DNA from: Bacillota bacterium | GTDB lineage: Bacteria; Bacillota_A; Clostridia; Christensenellales; Aristaeellaceae | Reading direction: 5' to 3' | Length of the DNA: 64,000 nucleotides | Assembly (NCBI GenBank): GCA_023421735.1 | Contig: JAEZSP010000001.1 | Location: 149,916 to 213,915, forward strand | In this document: positions 8,290-16,794 of the stretch, one piece after another | How positions within the stretch are numbered: position 1 is the stretch's first letter | Layout of the letters: each line of letters begins with the position of its first letter | Translations under genes and position numbers: made by a program | The notes under the pieces: model-generated | Databases searched by the model: none | Told to the model about the DNA's origin: nothing | What the model saw: the letters and a program-made list of their open reading frames with translations, nothing else

Positions 8290-9828
8290 CTATCTTGCGC
8301 CGCGTTCGCGCATGAACGCCTGCTCGGCGTCCGTGGGCGGAACGATATCGCCCGTTTCAATGTAAAATCGAAGCATGCGATCCCGCATTTCTGCCAAGAC
8401 ATGCGCACATGCGGGGTCGTGGATCCGGTTCACCGTCTCGCCCGGATCGCTTTTCAAATCGTACAGCTCGTCCCGTTCATGGATGCGCGCCACGTATTTA
8501 TAGTCCTTCGTACGCAGCATCGTTCCCTTCGAGTGATAAAACACGTCGCCTTCTTCGGCCTGCAGGCTCAACCGCGGCCAGTAAATCTGATCCGGGGTGG
8601 GCGAAAGATTCTCATGTTCGGATGCCTGATATTCCCCGCGCCGTCTGCCGCCTTCGCAGAACACGGCGTCCCGGTGCGAACGTTCCCCCGCGAGGAGAGG
8701 CACGAGTGATCGGCTGAAATTGTCGCAACTTTTCGGCATACCGAGAAGTTCTTCCATGGTCGCCACAAAGTCCGTATTCTCGACGAGCGCATCGCGGATA
8801 CCGGGGGCGATCTGCGTTCCCTTCGCGGGCTTGATGATCATGGGAATGTGCGTCAAACAGTCCTCAAACGTATTCTGTGTCTTTTCCACCAGGCCATAGT
8901 CGCCCGTGAAGTCGCCGTGGTCACTCATAAACAGAAACACCGTGTCGTCGTACTGTCCGGCGCGTTTGAGAGAATCCACGAGCATGCCCGCCCAATGATC
9001 CACGCGCGCGCACATGGCGAGATAGCACTGGCGAATGTCGTCCCAATCATTTTCTGACAGCCGCCCGAGACGCATCCGCTCATGAAGGCCGCCCAGGATC
9101 GCGGGAAGCTGCGACAGATCTGCGTCTTTGATGCGACCGGGGAGCTTCGCGCGATCGATCAGGTCGAGCCACTTTTGTTCGACCATATAGGGTGGATGCG
9201 GCGAGACGATGGCCGCATAAACGCAGAAGGGCTTATCCCCGTAGCGCCCGCTTTCGATATATTCGCACGCCTTTCTGACGTGGCGATAGTCGGTTGCCGA
9301 AAAGCCGCCGCGCACTTCGTCGCCTTGATCATCGAGGTTTTCCGCAGGCAGCACCCCGCGATAAAACGAATAATAATGGGGATTGGTCTCGGGATCGCCC
9401 GGGGGCATCAACCCAGCAGCCGCCCGGTCGGCAACCTTGTTGGGATCGCCGCGCAGAACCAGGTCGTGTTCATCCGCGAATTCATTCATCCATCCGGGTG
9501 CGGATGTGTCCGCAAAGTCGTTCTTTCCGCCCCAGAAAACGTGCCAACCCGCGCGCTTGACATTTCGCAAAAAGCAGGGCTCGTCTGCGCCAAGTTCGAA
9601 GCGCATGGTCCTGTGTCCGCGCACATGGGTGTACCGCCCGCTCATGAGGCTGCAGCGGCTTGGGGTACACACGGGATTCTGGCAGAAGGCGTTTCGGAAT
9701 GAAACCGCATCGCCCTTTGCCAATGTGTCCAGATTCGGCGTATACGACGCCGGATTCCCGAGATGGCCGAGCGCGTCCGCACGAAAGTGATCCGCGATGA
9801 GGATCACAACGTTCGGTTTTTTCTTCAT
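8290..9828 (-). CDS. Sulfatase (type I, Cys-type formylglycine enzyme)
   Basis: Type I sulfatases hydrolyse sulfate esters, often on host glycans or polysaccharides. The 512-residue protein has the maturation signature CTPSR starting at Cys54, whose Cys is converted to formylglycine, and metal-site residues in IADHFRAD (11-18) and MSDHGDF. There is no signal peptide, so it seems cytoplasmic and would act on imported small sulfated sugars. The maturase is not in the window. ATG 9828 is preceded by GAGGA. Phosphonate monoester hydrolases share this fold and are a possible alternative, but the CxPSR motif and overall layout fit a sulfatase. Confidence 0.85.
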   Translation of the reverse strand: MKKKPNVVILIADHFRADALGHLGNPASYTPNLDTLAKGDAVSFRNAFCQNPVCTPSRCSLMSGRYTHVRGHRTMRFELGADEPCFLRNVKRAGWHVFWGGKNDFADTSAPGWMNEFADEHDLVLRGDPNKVADRAAAGLMPPGDPETNPHYYSFYRGVLPAENLDDQGDEVRGGFSATDYRHVRKACEYIESGRYGDKPFCVYAAIVSPHPPYMVEQKWLDLIDRAKLPGRIKDADLSQLPAILGGLHERMRLGRLSENDWDDIRQCYLAMCARVDHWAGMLVDSLKRAGQYDDTVFLFMSDHGDFTGDYGLVEKTQNTFEDCLTHIPMIIKPAKGTQIAPGIRDALVENTDFVATMEELLGMPKSCDNFSRSLVPLLAGERSHRDAVFCEGGRRRGEYQASEHENLSPTPDQIYWPRLSLQAEEGDVFYHSKGTMLRTKDYKYVARIHERDELYDLKSDPGETVNRIHDPACAHVLAEMRDRMLRFYIETGDIVPPTDAEQAFMRERGAR

Positions 9829-9864
9829 AGCATGTTCCTCCGTATCGCAATCTTGCTGCACAAA

Positions 9865-9893
9865 AGCATAACATTGCACCCCTTGCCTGTCAA
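9865..9893 (-). promoter_or_regulatory. Sigma-A-type promoter of the sulfatase-MBL operon
   Basis: On the minus strand TTGACA (9888-9893) and TATGCT (9865-9870) are 17 bases apart, about 30 bases before the sulfatase start. The 330-base divergent region 9829-10158 holds this promoter and the one for the ROK gene; nothing else coding was seen there. Confidence 0.6.
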
Positions 9894-10088
9894 GGGGAAC
9901 GCCGCACAAACCGCGCGTATGCATACGACGAAAGCTCCGGAAGAATGATTCTACGGAAACAAACTGCTTCTACGGCCCTTTCGCATTCAATCGGACGGTA
10001 CGGAACTGCGCATAACCGCCATTTGCGTTCGTTCGGTTTTTTAAGGCATTTCCGTGGACATGCCGCGCCGAATTTATACCTGATGCGG

Positions 10089-10117
10089 TTGTAATTTACA
10101 GATACATCTGATAAAAT
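10089..10117 (+). promoter_or_regulatory. Sigma-A-type promoter of the ROK-to-metallophosphoesterase operon
   Basis: TTGTAA (10089-10094) and TAAAAT (10112-10117) are 17 bases apart, giving a transcript start near 10124 and a 35-base leader to the ROK gene. Confidence 0.5.
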
Positions 10118-10158
10118 AGAAAGTAATATTTGAACACAGCGCGCGGCGGAGGAAAAGC

Positions 10159-11112
10159 ATGAAAAAATATGTCATTGGCATCGACGTTGGCGGCACAAAA
10201 ATCCTCTATGGGATTTTTGACGACAGAATGAACCTCTTGCGCGTGATTCAGCGATCGACCGATCAGGAACTTTTACCCGACCAATTGATGGACCAAATGA
10301 CGGGTCATGTGCGCGAGCTTCTGCGCGGTGCAAACGTCAAACAGGAGGAAATTCGCGGCATTGGCGCGGCATTCCCCTCCCACATTGACTTTAATCGCGG
10401 CATCGTGCTTGAAACGAGCAACATTCAGGCGCTCAACAATGTTCCTGTGCGCGATCTTCTCGAGGCGCGGCTCGAAATTCCGGTTTGGCTCGACAACGAC
10501 GCGAACGTCGCTGCGCTGGCGGAACACAGACTTGGCGCGGGGCGCGGACACCGGGACATGATTTATGTTACCGTCTCAACCGGCATCGGCGGCGGACTCA
10601 TTTTAAACGGCGAGCTCTACCGCGGCATTCACGGTGCGGCGGGCGAAATCGGTCATATGTTTGTTTCGGATTCCCTCGGCTATCCCTGCGGTTGCGGCGT
10701 CACCGGCTGCGTACAGTCCATCTCCTCCGGCCCACATATGGCGGAATACGCCATGAACCGCATCAAAGAAGGCGAAGAAAGCACGATTCTCAAGTACGCA
10801 GGTACGCTCTCGCGCATCGACATGGTCGCCGTGGGACGCGCATTTCACGAAAATGATCCCCTCGCCGTCGAAGTTGTGGAGCGCGGCGCAGAATATCTGG
10901 GTCGCATGTTTCAATCCCTCTATCAAATCTTTGACATCAATGTATTTGTCTACGGCGGCGGCGTGATGAAGCTCGGGCCGCGCTTTGTGGATATGATCAT
11001 CGCGGCGTACCGCCGCTATTCGCAAATGGAAATCAGATATCCCGCTCATTTCCTTGCAGCGGAATTGGGCGACAATACCGGGATGATCGGCGCTGCGCTT
11101 CTCGTGCCGTAA
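10159..11112 (+). CDS. ROK-family sugar kinase (glucokinase-like)
   Basis: ROK kinases phosphorylate glucose, N-acetylmannosamine or related sugars with ATP. The 317-residue protein has the ATP phosphate motif DVGGTK at residues 9-14, the GIGGG segment, and the ROK zinc signature, with GEIGH followed by CGCGVTGC. There is no N-terminal helix-turn-helix, so it is a kinase rather than a NagC/XylR-type repressor. It opens the operon that also holds the GH42 beta-galactosidase, so a hexose released from galactosides is a reasonable substrate. The start follows GGCGGAGGAAAAGC. Confidence 0.88.
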   Translation: MKKYVIGIDVGGTKILYGIFDDRMNLLRVIQRSTDQELLPDQLMDQMTGHVRELLRGANVKQEEIRGIGAAFPSHIDFNRGIVLETSNIQALNNVPVRDLLEARLEIPVWLDNDANVAALAEHRLGAGRGHRDMIYVTVSTGIGGGLILNGELYRGIHGAAGEIGHMFVSDSLGYPCGCGVTGCVQSISSGPHMAEYAMNRIKEGEESTILKYAGTLSRIDMVAVGRAFHENDPLAVEVVERGAEYLGRMFQSLYQIFDINVFVYGGGVMKLGPRFVDMIIAAYRRYSQMEIRYPAHFLAAELGDNTGMIGAALLVP

Positions 11113-11121
11113 GGAGATAAC

Positions 11122-11835
11122 ATGCGCGAAAAACTCAAATGGCTCCCCCAGCAGTACATGCTCGATGTGTTGGACGAGAATCCAAAGCTCGCCCGGTACC
11201 ATGAGGGCAACGGATATTGCGCCGTGCTCTTTGGTCACTACCTCTTTATCGGAGGGCGCTGCGACCCGGAGGCGGCTCGTTTTTTGACCGAACACATGCT
11301 CGCACATTTCATTACATTTGTCTATTGCCCGGACGATGCGTGGAAAAAAGCGATCCGCGAAATGGTCCCGGACGCAACGAAAAATCGCCGCGCGCTCTAC
11401 GCGGTGAAGCCTTATCGTTCACCCGATTCCGACGGGCGAATCATCCGCGTGGGAAGCGCCGATCTCGGACAATATGCGGGTGTGGACGTCTTCATCGACG
11501 AGGTTGTTGGCACGGCGACCTACAATTCCATGGACGACTTCTTTGCGCGTGGGATCGGCATCGCGCCGCTGATTGACGGGCGGCTCTCGGGATTTTGCAC
11601 GTCTGAATATCCGTCGAGGGGAAAGTGCGCAATCGGCATCATGGTGGAAGAGCCGCATCGCGGGCAGGGAATCGCAAAGGCAATGACGCGCGCATTCCTG
11701 TCGGCCGCGTGCGATCGGGAAATCGAGACCGTATACTGGGAATGCGAAGCGGAAAACGCGGCATCCTACAAAACCGCATTGGCGTGCGGATTTCACCAAA
11801 TCGCGTCTTACGAGGCGCTCGTGATTCGGAGGTAG
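11122..11835 (+). CDS. GNAT-family N-acetyltransferase
   Basis: Transfers an acetyl group from acetyl-CoA to an unknown amine. The 237-residue protein has an N-terminal region unlike standard GNAT domains and a C-terminal GNAT fold with the acetyl-CoA pyrophosphate loop EEPHRGQGIAKAM near residues 174-186 and a late AENAASYKTALACGF segment. It lies 9 bases after the ROK gene and 3 bases before the GH42 gene, so it is co-transcribed with sugar genes. The substrate cannot be read from the sequence. Confidence 0.8.
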   Translation: MREKLKWLPQQYMLDVLDENPKLARYHEGNGYCAVLFGHYLFIGGRCDPEAARFLTEHMLAHFITFVYCPDDAWKKAIREMVPDATKNRRALYAVKPYRSPDSDGRIIRVGSADLGQYAGVDVFIDEVVGTATYNSMDDFFARGIGIAPLIDGRLSGFCTSEYPSRGKCAIGIMVEEPHRGQGIAKAMTRAFLSAACDREIETVYWECEAENAASYKTALACGFHQIASYEALVIRR

Positions 11836-11838
11836 CAA

Positions 11839-13830
11839 ATGGCAGAATTTCGTTTGGGTTTTATGGGCCACGGCGGCGATTATAATCCCGACCAGTGGCG
11901 GCACATTCCCGGCACGCTTCAGGAAGACATGCGCCTGATGAAGCTTTCCGGGTGTAATCTGATGTCGGTTGGCATTTTTTCCTGGGCGGCGCTTGAGCCG
12001 GAAGAGGGGAACTATGATTTCGGCTGGCTGAAAGAGGTTCTCGACACGCTCCACGAAAACGGCATTTACGCCTTTCTCGCCACGCCCTCCGGCGCACGCC
12101 CCGCGTGGATGGACGACAAGTACCCCTCCGTCATGCGCGTGCGGCAGGACGGGATGAAGTACCTGCACGGTGAGCGGCATAACCACTGCTTCACCTCGCC
12201 CGCCTATCGCTATTTTGTATCCCTCATGAACACGCGCCTGGCGGAGGAATTCGGAAACCATCCCGCAGTCGTCGGCTGGCACATTTCAAACGAATACAGC
12301 GGTGACTGCCATTGTGACGCCTGCCAGGACGCATTCCGCACGTTCCTCAAAAACAAATATCGCACGCTTGAAAACCTGAACCACGAGTGGTGGACGGGTT
12401 TCTGGGCAAAGACGTACACCGACTGGAGTCAGATTCACAGTCCGAGCGAACTGGGCGAGAACGCGGTCAACGGACTGGTCGTCGACTGGAATCGATTCGT
12501 CACGCATCAAACCCTTGATTTCATGCGGGAAGAACTGAAACCCATCCGTGCGATCTGCCCCGATTTGCCCGCGACGACCAACATGCACGGCGTGTTCCCG
12601 GTGGATTATTTCAAGTTCAAAGACGACATCGATTTTGCGAGCTACGACGCCTATCCCACATGGGATCGCGTGCCGGATGCGGAGACGGCGGTAGAGACTT
12701 CCTTCCATTACGATTACATCCGCGCCATCAAGGGAAAACCGTGGGCGCTCATGGAATCAACGCCGTCGATGACCAACTGGCAGGAGGTCTGCCGCCCCAA
12801 GCGCCCGGGCATGCACATGCTTTCGTCCATGCAGGCCGTTGCGCACGGCGCGGATACCGTTCAGTATTTCCAGTGGAGAAAGAGCCGCGGTTCATGCGAG
12901 AAGCTGCACGGCGCGGTGGTCGGCCATGACGGAACGGAATTTACGCGCGTTTTCCAGGACGTGACAGAGGTCGGCGCGCGGCTTCAGAAATGTGAGGGCG
13001 TCGTCGGCACGCGCACGCACCCCAAGGCGGCCGTGATCTTCGATCAGGAAAACCGTTGGGCAGTCAACGGCGCGCAGGGTCCGCGCCGCGACAAACAATA
13101 TGAAAAGACGGTCATGGAGCACTACGCCGCGCTGAAAAACCTGGGGATCGACGTGGACGTGATTGACGCGAATTTCGACCTGTCTCCCTATGCGCTCGTC
13201 GTCGCGCCGATGCTCTATATGGTCAGATCCGGCGTTGCCGAGCGGTTTGAGGCATTTGTCGAAGCGGGCGGCACGCTTGTCGCCACGTATTGGACGGGCA
13301 TCGTCAACGAAAACGACCTGTGCTTCCTGGGCGGATTTCCCGGACCGCTGCGCGCCCTTTTGGGCGTGTGGTGCGAGGAGACGGACGCGTACTACCCCCA
13401 TCAAAAAAACGCGGCGATCTTCGCGGACAAGACGGTGTTCGATTGCGGATTTCTGGCGGACGTGCTCCACGCGGAAACGGCGGACGTTCTCGCCATCTTC
13501 CGGGACGATTATTATGCGGGCGCGCCTGCCGTGACGAAAAACGCATTCGGCTGCGGCGCAGCGTGGTACCTCGCTTCCCGCTTTGGGGTGGACGATCTTA
13601 CGGACTTCTACCGCGTGCGCATTTCGGAAGCGGGCATCATGCCGCTGATTGGCGGTTTCGGCGTGGGCGTTCAGGTCACAAGCCGGGAGGATTACCTGTT
13701 CATCCTGAATTTTTCTGAAGAAGAGAACTGGGCGGAGATCCCGCCCTGCGAAGAAATCACGACGGGTGAGCGGCTCGCGGGGAAAATCACCCTGCCCAAA
13801 AATGCGTCGCTCATATTGAGGAGGGTTTAA
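11839..13830 (+). CDS. Beta-galactosidase, glycoside hydrolase family 42
   Basis: Hydrolyses terminal beta-galactosides, typically short oligosaccharides taken into the cell. The 663-residue protein has the GH42 TIM barrel (about 10-380), the trimerisation-type domain and a short C-terminal beta domain. The acid/base is Glu152 in HISNEYSG and the nucleophile is Glu306 in WALMEST. A zinc cluster is suggested by Cys117 and CHCDAC at 157-162, as in other GH42 enzymes. There is no signal peptide, so it is cytoplasmic. The stop codon shares one base with the next start codon (TAATG), pointing to coupled translation. Confidence 0.93.
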   Translation: MAEFRLGFMGHGGDYNPDQWRHIPGTLQEDMRLMKLSGCNLMSVGIFSWAALEPEEGNYDFGWLKEVLDTLHENGIYAFLATPSGARPAWMDDKYPSVMRVRQDGMKYLHGERHNHCFTSPAYRYFVSLMNTRLAEEFGNHPAVVGWHISNEYSGDCHCDACQDAFRTFLKNKYRTLENLNHEWWTGFWAKTYTDWSQIHSPSELGENAVNGLVVDWNRFVTHQTLDFMREELKPIRAICPDLPATTNMHGVFPVDYFKFKDDIDFASYDAYPTWDRVPDAETAVETSFHYDYIRAIKGKPWALMESTPSMTNWQEVCRPKRPGMHMLSSMQAVAHGADTVQYFQWRKSRGSCEKLHGAVVGHDGTEFTRVFQDVTEVGARLQKCEGVVGTRTHPKAAVIFDQENRWAVNGAQGPRRDKQYEKTVMEHYAALKNLGIDVDVIDANFDLSPYALVVAPMLYMVRSGVAERFEAFVEAGGTLVATYWTGIVNENDLCFLGGFPGPLRALLGVWCEETDAYYPHQKNAAIFADKTVFDCGFLADVLHAETADVLAIFRDDYYAGAPAVTKNAFGCGAAWYLASRFGVDDLTDFYRVRISEAGIMPLIGGFGVGVQVTSREDYLFILNFSEEENWAEIPPCEEITTGERLAGKITLPKNASLILRRV

Positions 13831-14867
13831 TGGATACCATCAAACTTGGATCAACTGGCCTGACCGTCTCGCGCACGGGCTTTGGATGCCTTCCCATGCA
13901 GCGCGTCTCGTTTGACGAAGCAAAGGAACTTCTCCTGTATGCATTCGAACACGGCGTCACCTTTTTCGACACCGCGCGCGGTTATACGGACTCGGAAGCA
14001 AAGCTCGGCTACGCCTTCTCCGGCATGCGCGAAAAGATCGTGATCGCCACAAAATCCGGCGCCAAGACGGGCGCGGCGCTCGAAGCCGACCTCGAAACCT
14101 CGCTCAAGGAACTTGGTACGGACTACATCGACGTCTATCAGTTCCACAACACGCCCTTTGTGCCCATGCCGGGCGGCGCGGACGGACTCTATGACGCGGC
14201 GCTGCGCGCAAAGGCGGCGGGCAAGATACGGCATATCGGCATCACCAGCCATTCGCTTGCGCGCGCGACGCAGGCGGTCGAATCCGGGCTGTTCGAGACG
14301 TTGCAGTTTCCCTTCAACCACCTCTCGACCGCGGGTGAAATCGCGCTGGTCAAGCTTTGCCGGGAAAAGAACGTGGGCTTCATCTGCATGAAGGGCATGT
14401 CGGGCGGACTCGTCACGAACGCGCGCATCCCCTTTGCCTACATTCGCCAGTTTGAAAACGCCGTCCCGATCTGGGGCATCCAGCGGATGCGAGAGATTGA
14501 GGAATTCATTGCGTATTCGGAGAATCCGCCGATGCTCACAGACGCGCTTCTCGCGGAAATCGAGAAGGACCGCAAGGAGCTCTCGGGAGCGTTCTGCCGC
14601 GGCTGCGGCTATTGCCTGCCCTGCCCCGTCGGCATTCCGATTCAGATGGCAAACCGCATGCGCGAATTGCTCGCCCGCTCTCCTTCCGACAACTGGCTTT
14701 CCCCGATGTGGCGCGAAGGCATGGAGAAGATTGAGGACTGCACAAAGTGCGGGGCCTGCGAAAAAAAGTGTCCCTATGGACTCAAGCCCTTTGAGACGTT
14801 GCCCACACAGCTTGCCGCGTATCGCGCGTTCATCGCGCAAGCGGACGCATCATGGTCACACACCTGA
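13830..14867 (+). CDS. Aldo/keto reductase with C-terminal ferredoxin-type 4Fe-4S domain
   Basis: Residues 1 to about 230 form the NAD(P)H-dependent reductase barrel with the family start LGSTGLTVSRTGFG, FFDTARGY (Asp and Tyr) and the catalytic Lys in IATKSG. Residues about 255-320 add two cysteine clusters, CRGCGYCLPCP and CTKCGACEKKCP, which fit two 4Fe-4S centres. This fused form is common in anaerobes, and its physiological substrate is generally unknown. It is coupled to the GH42 gene and overlaps glpP by 16 bases. Confidence 0.88.
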   Translation: MDTIKLGSTGLTVSRTGFGCLPMQRVSFDEAKELLLYAFEHGVTFFDTARGYTDSEAKLGYAFSGMREKIVIATKSGAKTGAALEADLETSLKELGTDYIDVYQFHNTPFVPMPGGADGLYDAALRAKAAGKIRHIGITSHSLARATQAVESGLFETLQFPFNHLSTAGEIALVKLCREKNVGFICMKGMSGGLVTNARIPFAYIRQFENAVPIWGIQRMREIEEFIAYSENPPMLTDALLAEIEKDRKELSGAFCRGCGYCLPCPVGIPIQMANRMRELLARSPSDNWLSPMWREGMEKIEDCTKCGACEKKCPYGLKPFETLPTQLAAYRAFIAQADASWSHT

Positions 14868-15418
14868 CCAAGGCGCTGAGCAGTCATCCCGTCATCGCCG
14901 CCACGCGCACGATGGACGCGGTGACGCGCGCGGCGCAAACCTCCGTCGCAGCCGTGTTCATTCTCGGCGGCACCATTTCGAACCTCAAGGAGATGGTGAC
15001 GCGCGTACACGACGGGCATAAATACGCATTTTTGCACATCGACCTCGCCGAAGGGCTTGGACGCGATGACGCGGCGGTCGAATGGTGTGTGCGCGCGCTC
15101 AACGTAGACGGGGTGATCTCAACGCGTCCATCGCTCCTCCGGCGGGCGTCGGAACTTGGGGTCATCACCATTCAAAGGCTCTTTCTCATGGATTCCCCAT
15201 CGTTCGAACACGGAAAGCGGCTTTTGCGCGCGACGCCGCCGGAGATGGCGGAGGTTTTGCCCGGTATCGCACCCAAAGCGGTCAAACAGCTCTGCGCGGC
15301 GCTCGACAAACCCGTCATTGCAGGCGGCATGATTTCCGAAAAGAGCGAAATTCTGGATGCGCTTGGCGCGGGCGCGATCGCCGTATCCGTCAGCGACGAA
15401 AGGTTGTGGAAGCTATAG
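14852..15418 (+). CDS. glpP: Glycerol-3-phosphate responsive antiterminator GlpP
   Basis: In Bacillus GlpP binds leader mRNA of glp genes when glycerol-3-phosphate is present and prevents premature termination. The 188-residue protein carries the family's TIM-barrel-like features, including FILGGTISNLKEMV, HIDLAEGLGRDD, DGVISTRPS and the C-terminal phosphate loop PVIAGGMISEKSEI. No glp target is beside it; the only glp leader found in the window is at 54084-54163, about 39 kb away. Its start lies inside the end of the aldo/keto reductase gene, with no clear binding site, suggesting coupled translation. Confidence 0.9.
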   Translation: MVTHLTKALSSHPVIAATRTMDAVTRAAQTSVAAVFILGGTISNLKEMVTRVHDGHKYAFLHIDLAEGLGRDDAAVEWCVRALNVDGVISTRPSLLRRASELGVITIQRLFLMDSPSFEHGKRLLRATPPEMAEVLPGIAPKAVKQLCAALDKPVIAGGMISEKSEILDALGAGAIAVSVSDERLWKL

Positions 15419-16170
15419 ACCCGTACCTGCACATCGGTTGGCATCCGATGCCCGTCATTGAGCGGATCACGGTGCCGACCGATCGTCTTCCGAACGGATT
15501 GCGTCTCGCATTTGCTGCTGATTTTCACATCCGCGCGCATACGTCTCCCGATTACATTGCAAAACTGTGCGCAGCCCTCGGTTCGACCGGGGCGGACATG
15601 CTGCTTCTGGGCGGCGATTACGGGGAAACGCCGTCCGCCGCCTGCAACTTTTTCGATGCGCTTGCCCCCTTCGCATTCCCGCAGGGCGTCTATGCGGTTG
15701 CCGGAAACAACGACCGCGAGTGTTTTCCGAGCTACGCGGATTTTCGGCAAGCTGCGCGCGTACCCGTGCTCATCAATGAAACCGCGCACATCCGGGTGCA
15801 AAACAAAATCCTCGAAATCGGCGGCGTGGACGAACTGAAACACGGCAAACCGGACGCGCGCCGCCTGTTTTCTGCGCAGGCCGACTACCGGATACTGCTC
15901 TCGCACTATCCCGTGATCCCTTCATTCGGCAAAGGCGCGCCCGCCGATTTGATTCTATCCGGCCACTCGCACGGCGGGCAGGTGAACCTTTGGGGCTTTA
16001 CATCGTACACGCTTGGCATTGAGCGCGACAAAGCCGCGCACGTCGCGGGCATGCGCGTTTATGGCGATCTGCGACTGCTTGTCACGACCGGAATCGGCAT
16101 GAGTAAACTCCCCATTCGCATCGGTGCAAAGCCGCGCATTCACCTGATTTCGTTTGAGAAACCAGAATAA
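15406..16170 (+). CDS. Calcineurin-like metallophosphoesterase (YkuE/YaeI type)
   Basis: A two-metal phosphoesterase of unknown substrate. The 254-residue protein shows the ordered motifs AADFH, LLGGDY, GNND, LSHYP and SGHSHGGQ. There is no membrane segment or signal peptide, unlike YkuE. GTG 15406 is preferred because GAAAGG lies just upstream and it overlaps the glpP stop by 13 bases, in keeping with the rest of this operon; ATG 15448 is an alternative without a binding site. It is the last gene of the operon that begins with the ROK kinase. Confidence 0.8.
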   Translation: MEAIDPYLHIGWHPMPVIERITVPTDRLPNGLRLAFAADFHIRAHTSPDYIAKLCAALGSTGADMLLLGGDYGETPSAACNFFDALAPFAFPQGVYAVAGNNDRECFPSYADFRQAARVPVLINETAHIRVQNKILEIGGVDELKHGKPDARRLFSAQADYRILLSHYPVIPSFGKGAPADLILSGHSHGGQVNLWGFTSYTLGIERDKAAHVAGMRVYGDLRLLVTTGIGMSKLPIRIGAKPRIHLISFEKPE

Positions 16171-16185
16171 ACCGTTCCGTGCCTG

Positions 16186-16214
16186 TTGACATCCGTGCCC
16201 TTGGCGGATATAAT
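16186..16214 (+). promoter_or_regulatory. Perfect consensus sigma-A promoter of the small RNA
   Basis: TTGACA (16186-16191) and TATAAT (16209-16214) are separated by exactly 17 bases. The predicted start is near 16221. Confidence 0.85.
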
Positions 16215-16220
16215 GGAGGC

Positions 16221-16436
16221 AAGAAATACATCCTGTGGTGTGCGTCACGCCGATGCTTTTACCCACATATCAGAAACAGGTTTCCGGGTCGATGCGCGGC
16301 TGTCAGGCCTCCATTTTGCAGGGGAAGACAATAAGCGGTCGCAGGTTACCGCCCTGCCATTAGGCGGGTGATAAAGCAAAGGCGAGCGGCATTTACGGGA
16401 TCCAGCTTAAGAGTCCGCAGATCGGGCTCTTTTTTT
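16221..16436 (+). ncRNA. ssrS: Small non-coding RNA, probable 6S RNA
   Basis: A roughly 216-base transcript is framed by a perfect promoter and an intrinsic terminator and holds no convincing reading frame. The 5' part (16230-16238, ATCCTGTGG) can pair with 16415-16422 (CCGCAGAT) to close a long rod, as in 6S RNA. The 3' strand carries a small hairpin CCTGCC-ATTA-GGCGGG, as Firmicute 6S RNAs often do in the central bubble. 6S RNA binds the housekeeping RNA polymerase in stationary phase. The closing pairing competes with the terminator stem. The call rests on size, layout and remembered similarity at the 5' end; another unlisted small RNA is possible. Confidence 0.6.
16411..16436 (+). terminator. 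Intrinsic terminator of the small RNA
   Basis: GAGTCCG (16411-16417) pairs with CGGGCTC (16423-16429) over a 5-base loop and is followed by seven T. Confidence 0.85.
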
Positions 16437-16466
16437 GCATTCATCGATCATTTTGGCAAAATATCA

Positions 16467-16495
16467 TTGCAAAATACGGAACAACCTGCTATACT
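16467..16495 (+). promoter_or_regulatory. Sigma-A-type promoter of the cobalamin operon
   Basis: TTGCAA (16467-16472) and TATACT (16490-16495) are 17 bases apart, just upstream of the riboswitch. Confidence 0.6.
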
Positions 16496-16510
16496 GATCG
16501 CAAATTAAGA

Positions 16511-16677
16511 AATGTGGGTGTCCGCTTTCCATAAGCGGACTCAAAAGGGAATCAGGTGAAAGACCTGAGCAGGACCGCTACTGTGACAGCCGCGAAGGCC
16601 GCGTCCAATGTGCCACTGGTTCAAATGGAACTGGGAAGGCGGGCGCGGCGGCTGGAGCCAGGATACCTGCCCACATT
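16511..16677 (+). promoter_or_regulatory. Cobalamin (B12) riboswitch aptamer
   Basis: The leader carries the conserved blocks of the cobalamin riboswitch in order: AAAGGGAATCAGGTGAAAGA, CCTGAGCAGGACCGCTACTG, GCCACTGG, CTGGGAAGG and the B12 box AGCCAGGATACCTGCC. The outer stem is ATGTGGG (16512-16518) with CCCACAT (16670-16676). Binding of adenosylcobalamin is expected to shut off the downstream salvage and uptake genes. Confidence 0.95.
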
Positions 16678-16739
16678 CGCATGGCGGCCTTCTGCGGCAT
16701 CCGGAAGCGTCCCCCAGCCCCTTTTGTAAGGGGTCTATT

Positions 16740-16778
16740 GGGTATGCGTCATGCGCTGACGTATACCCATTTTCTTTT
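16740..16778 (+). terminator. Riboswitch-controlled intrinsic terminator
   Basis: GGGTATGCGTCA (16740-16751) pairs perfectly with TGACGTATACCC (16757-16768) and is followed by TTTTCTTTT. A second hairpin at 16717-16733 (CCCCTT and AAGGGG arms) lies between aptamer and terminator and may take part in the switch. Confidence 0.85.
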
Positions 16779-16794
16779 GTGAGGGGGGATCTGG

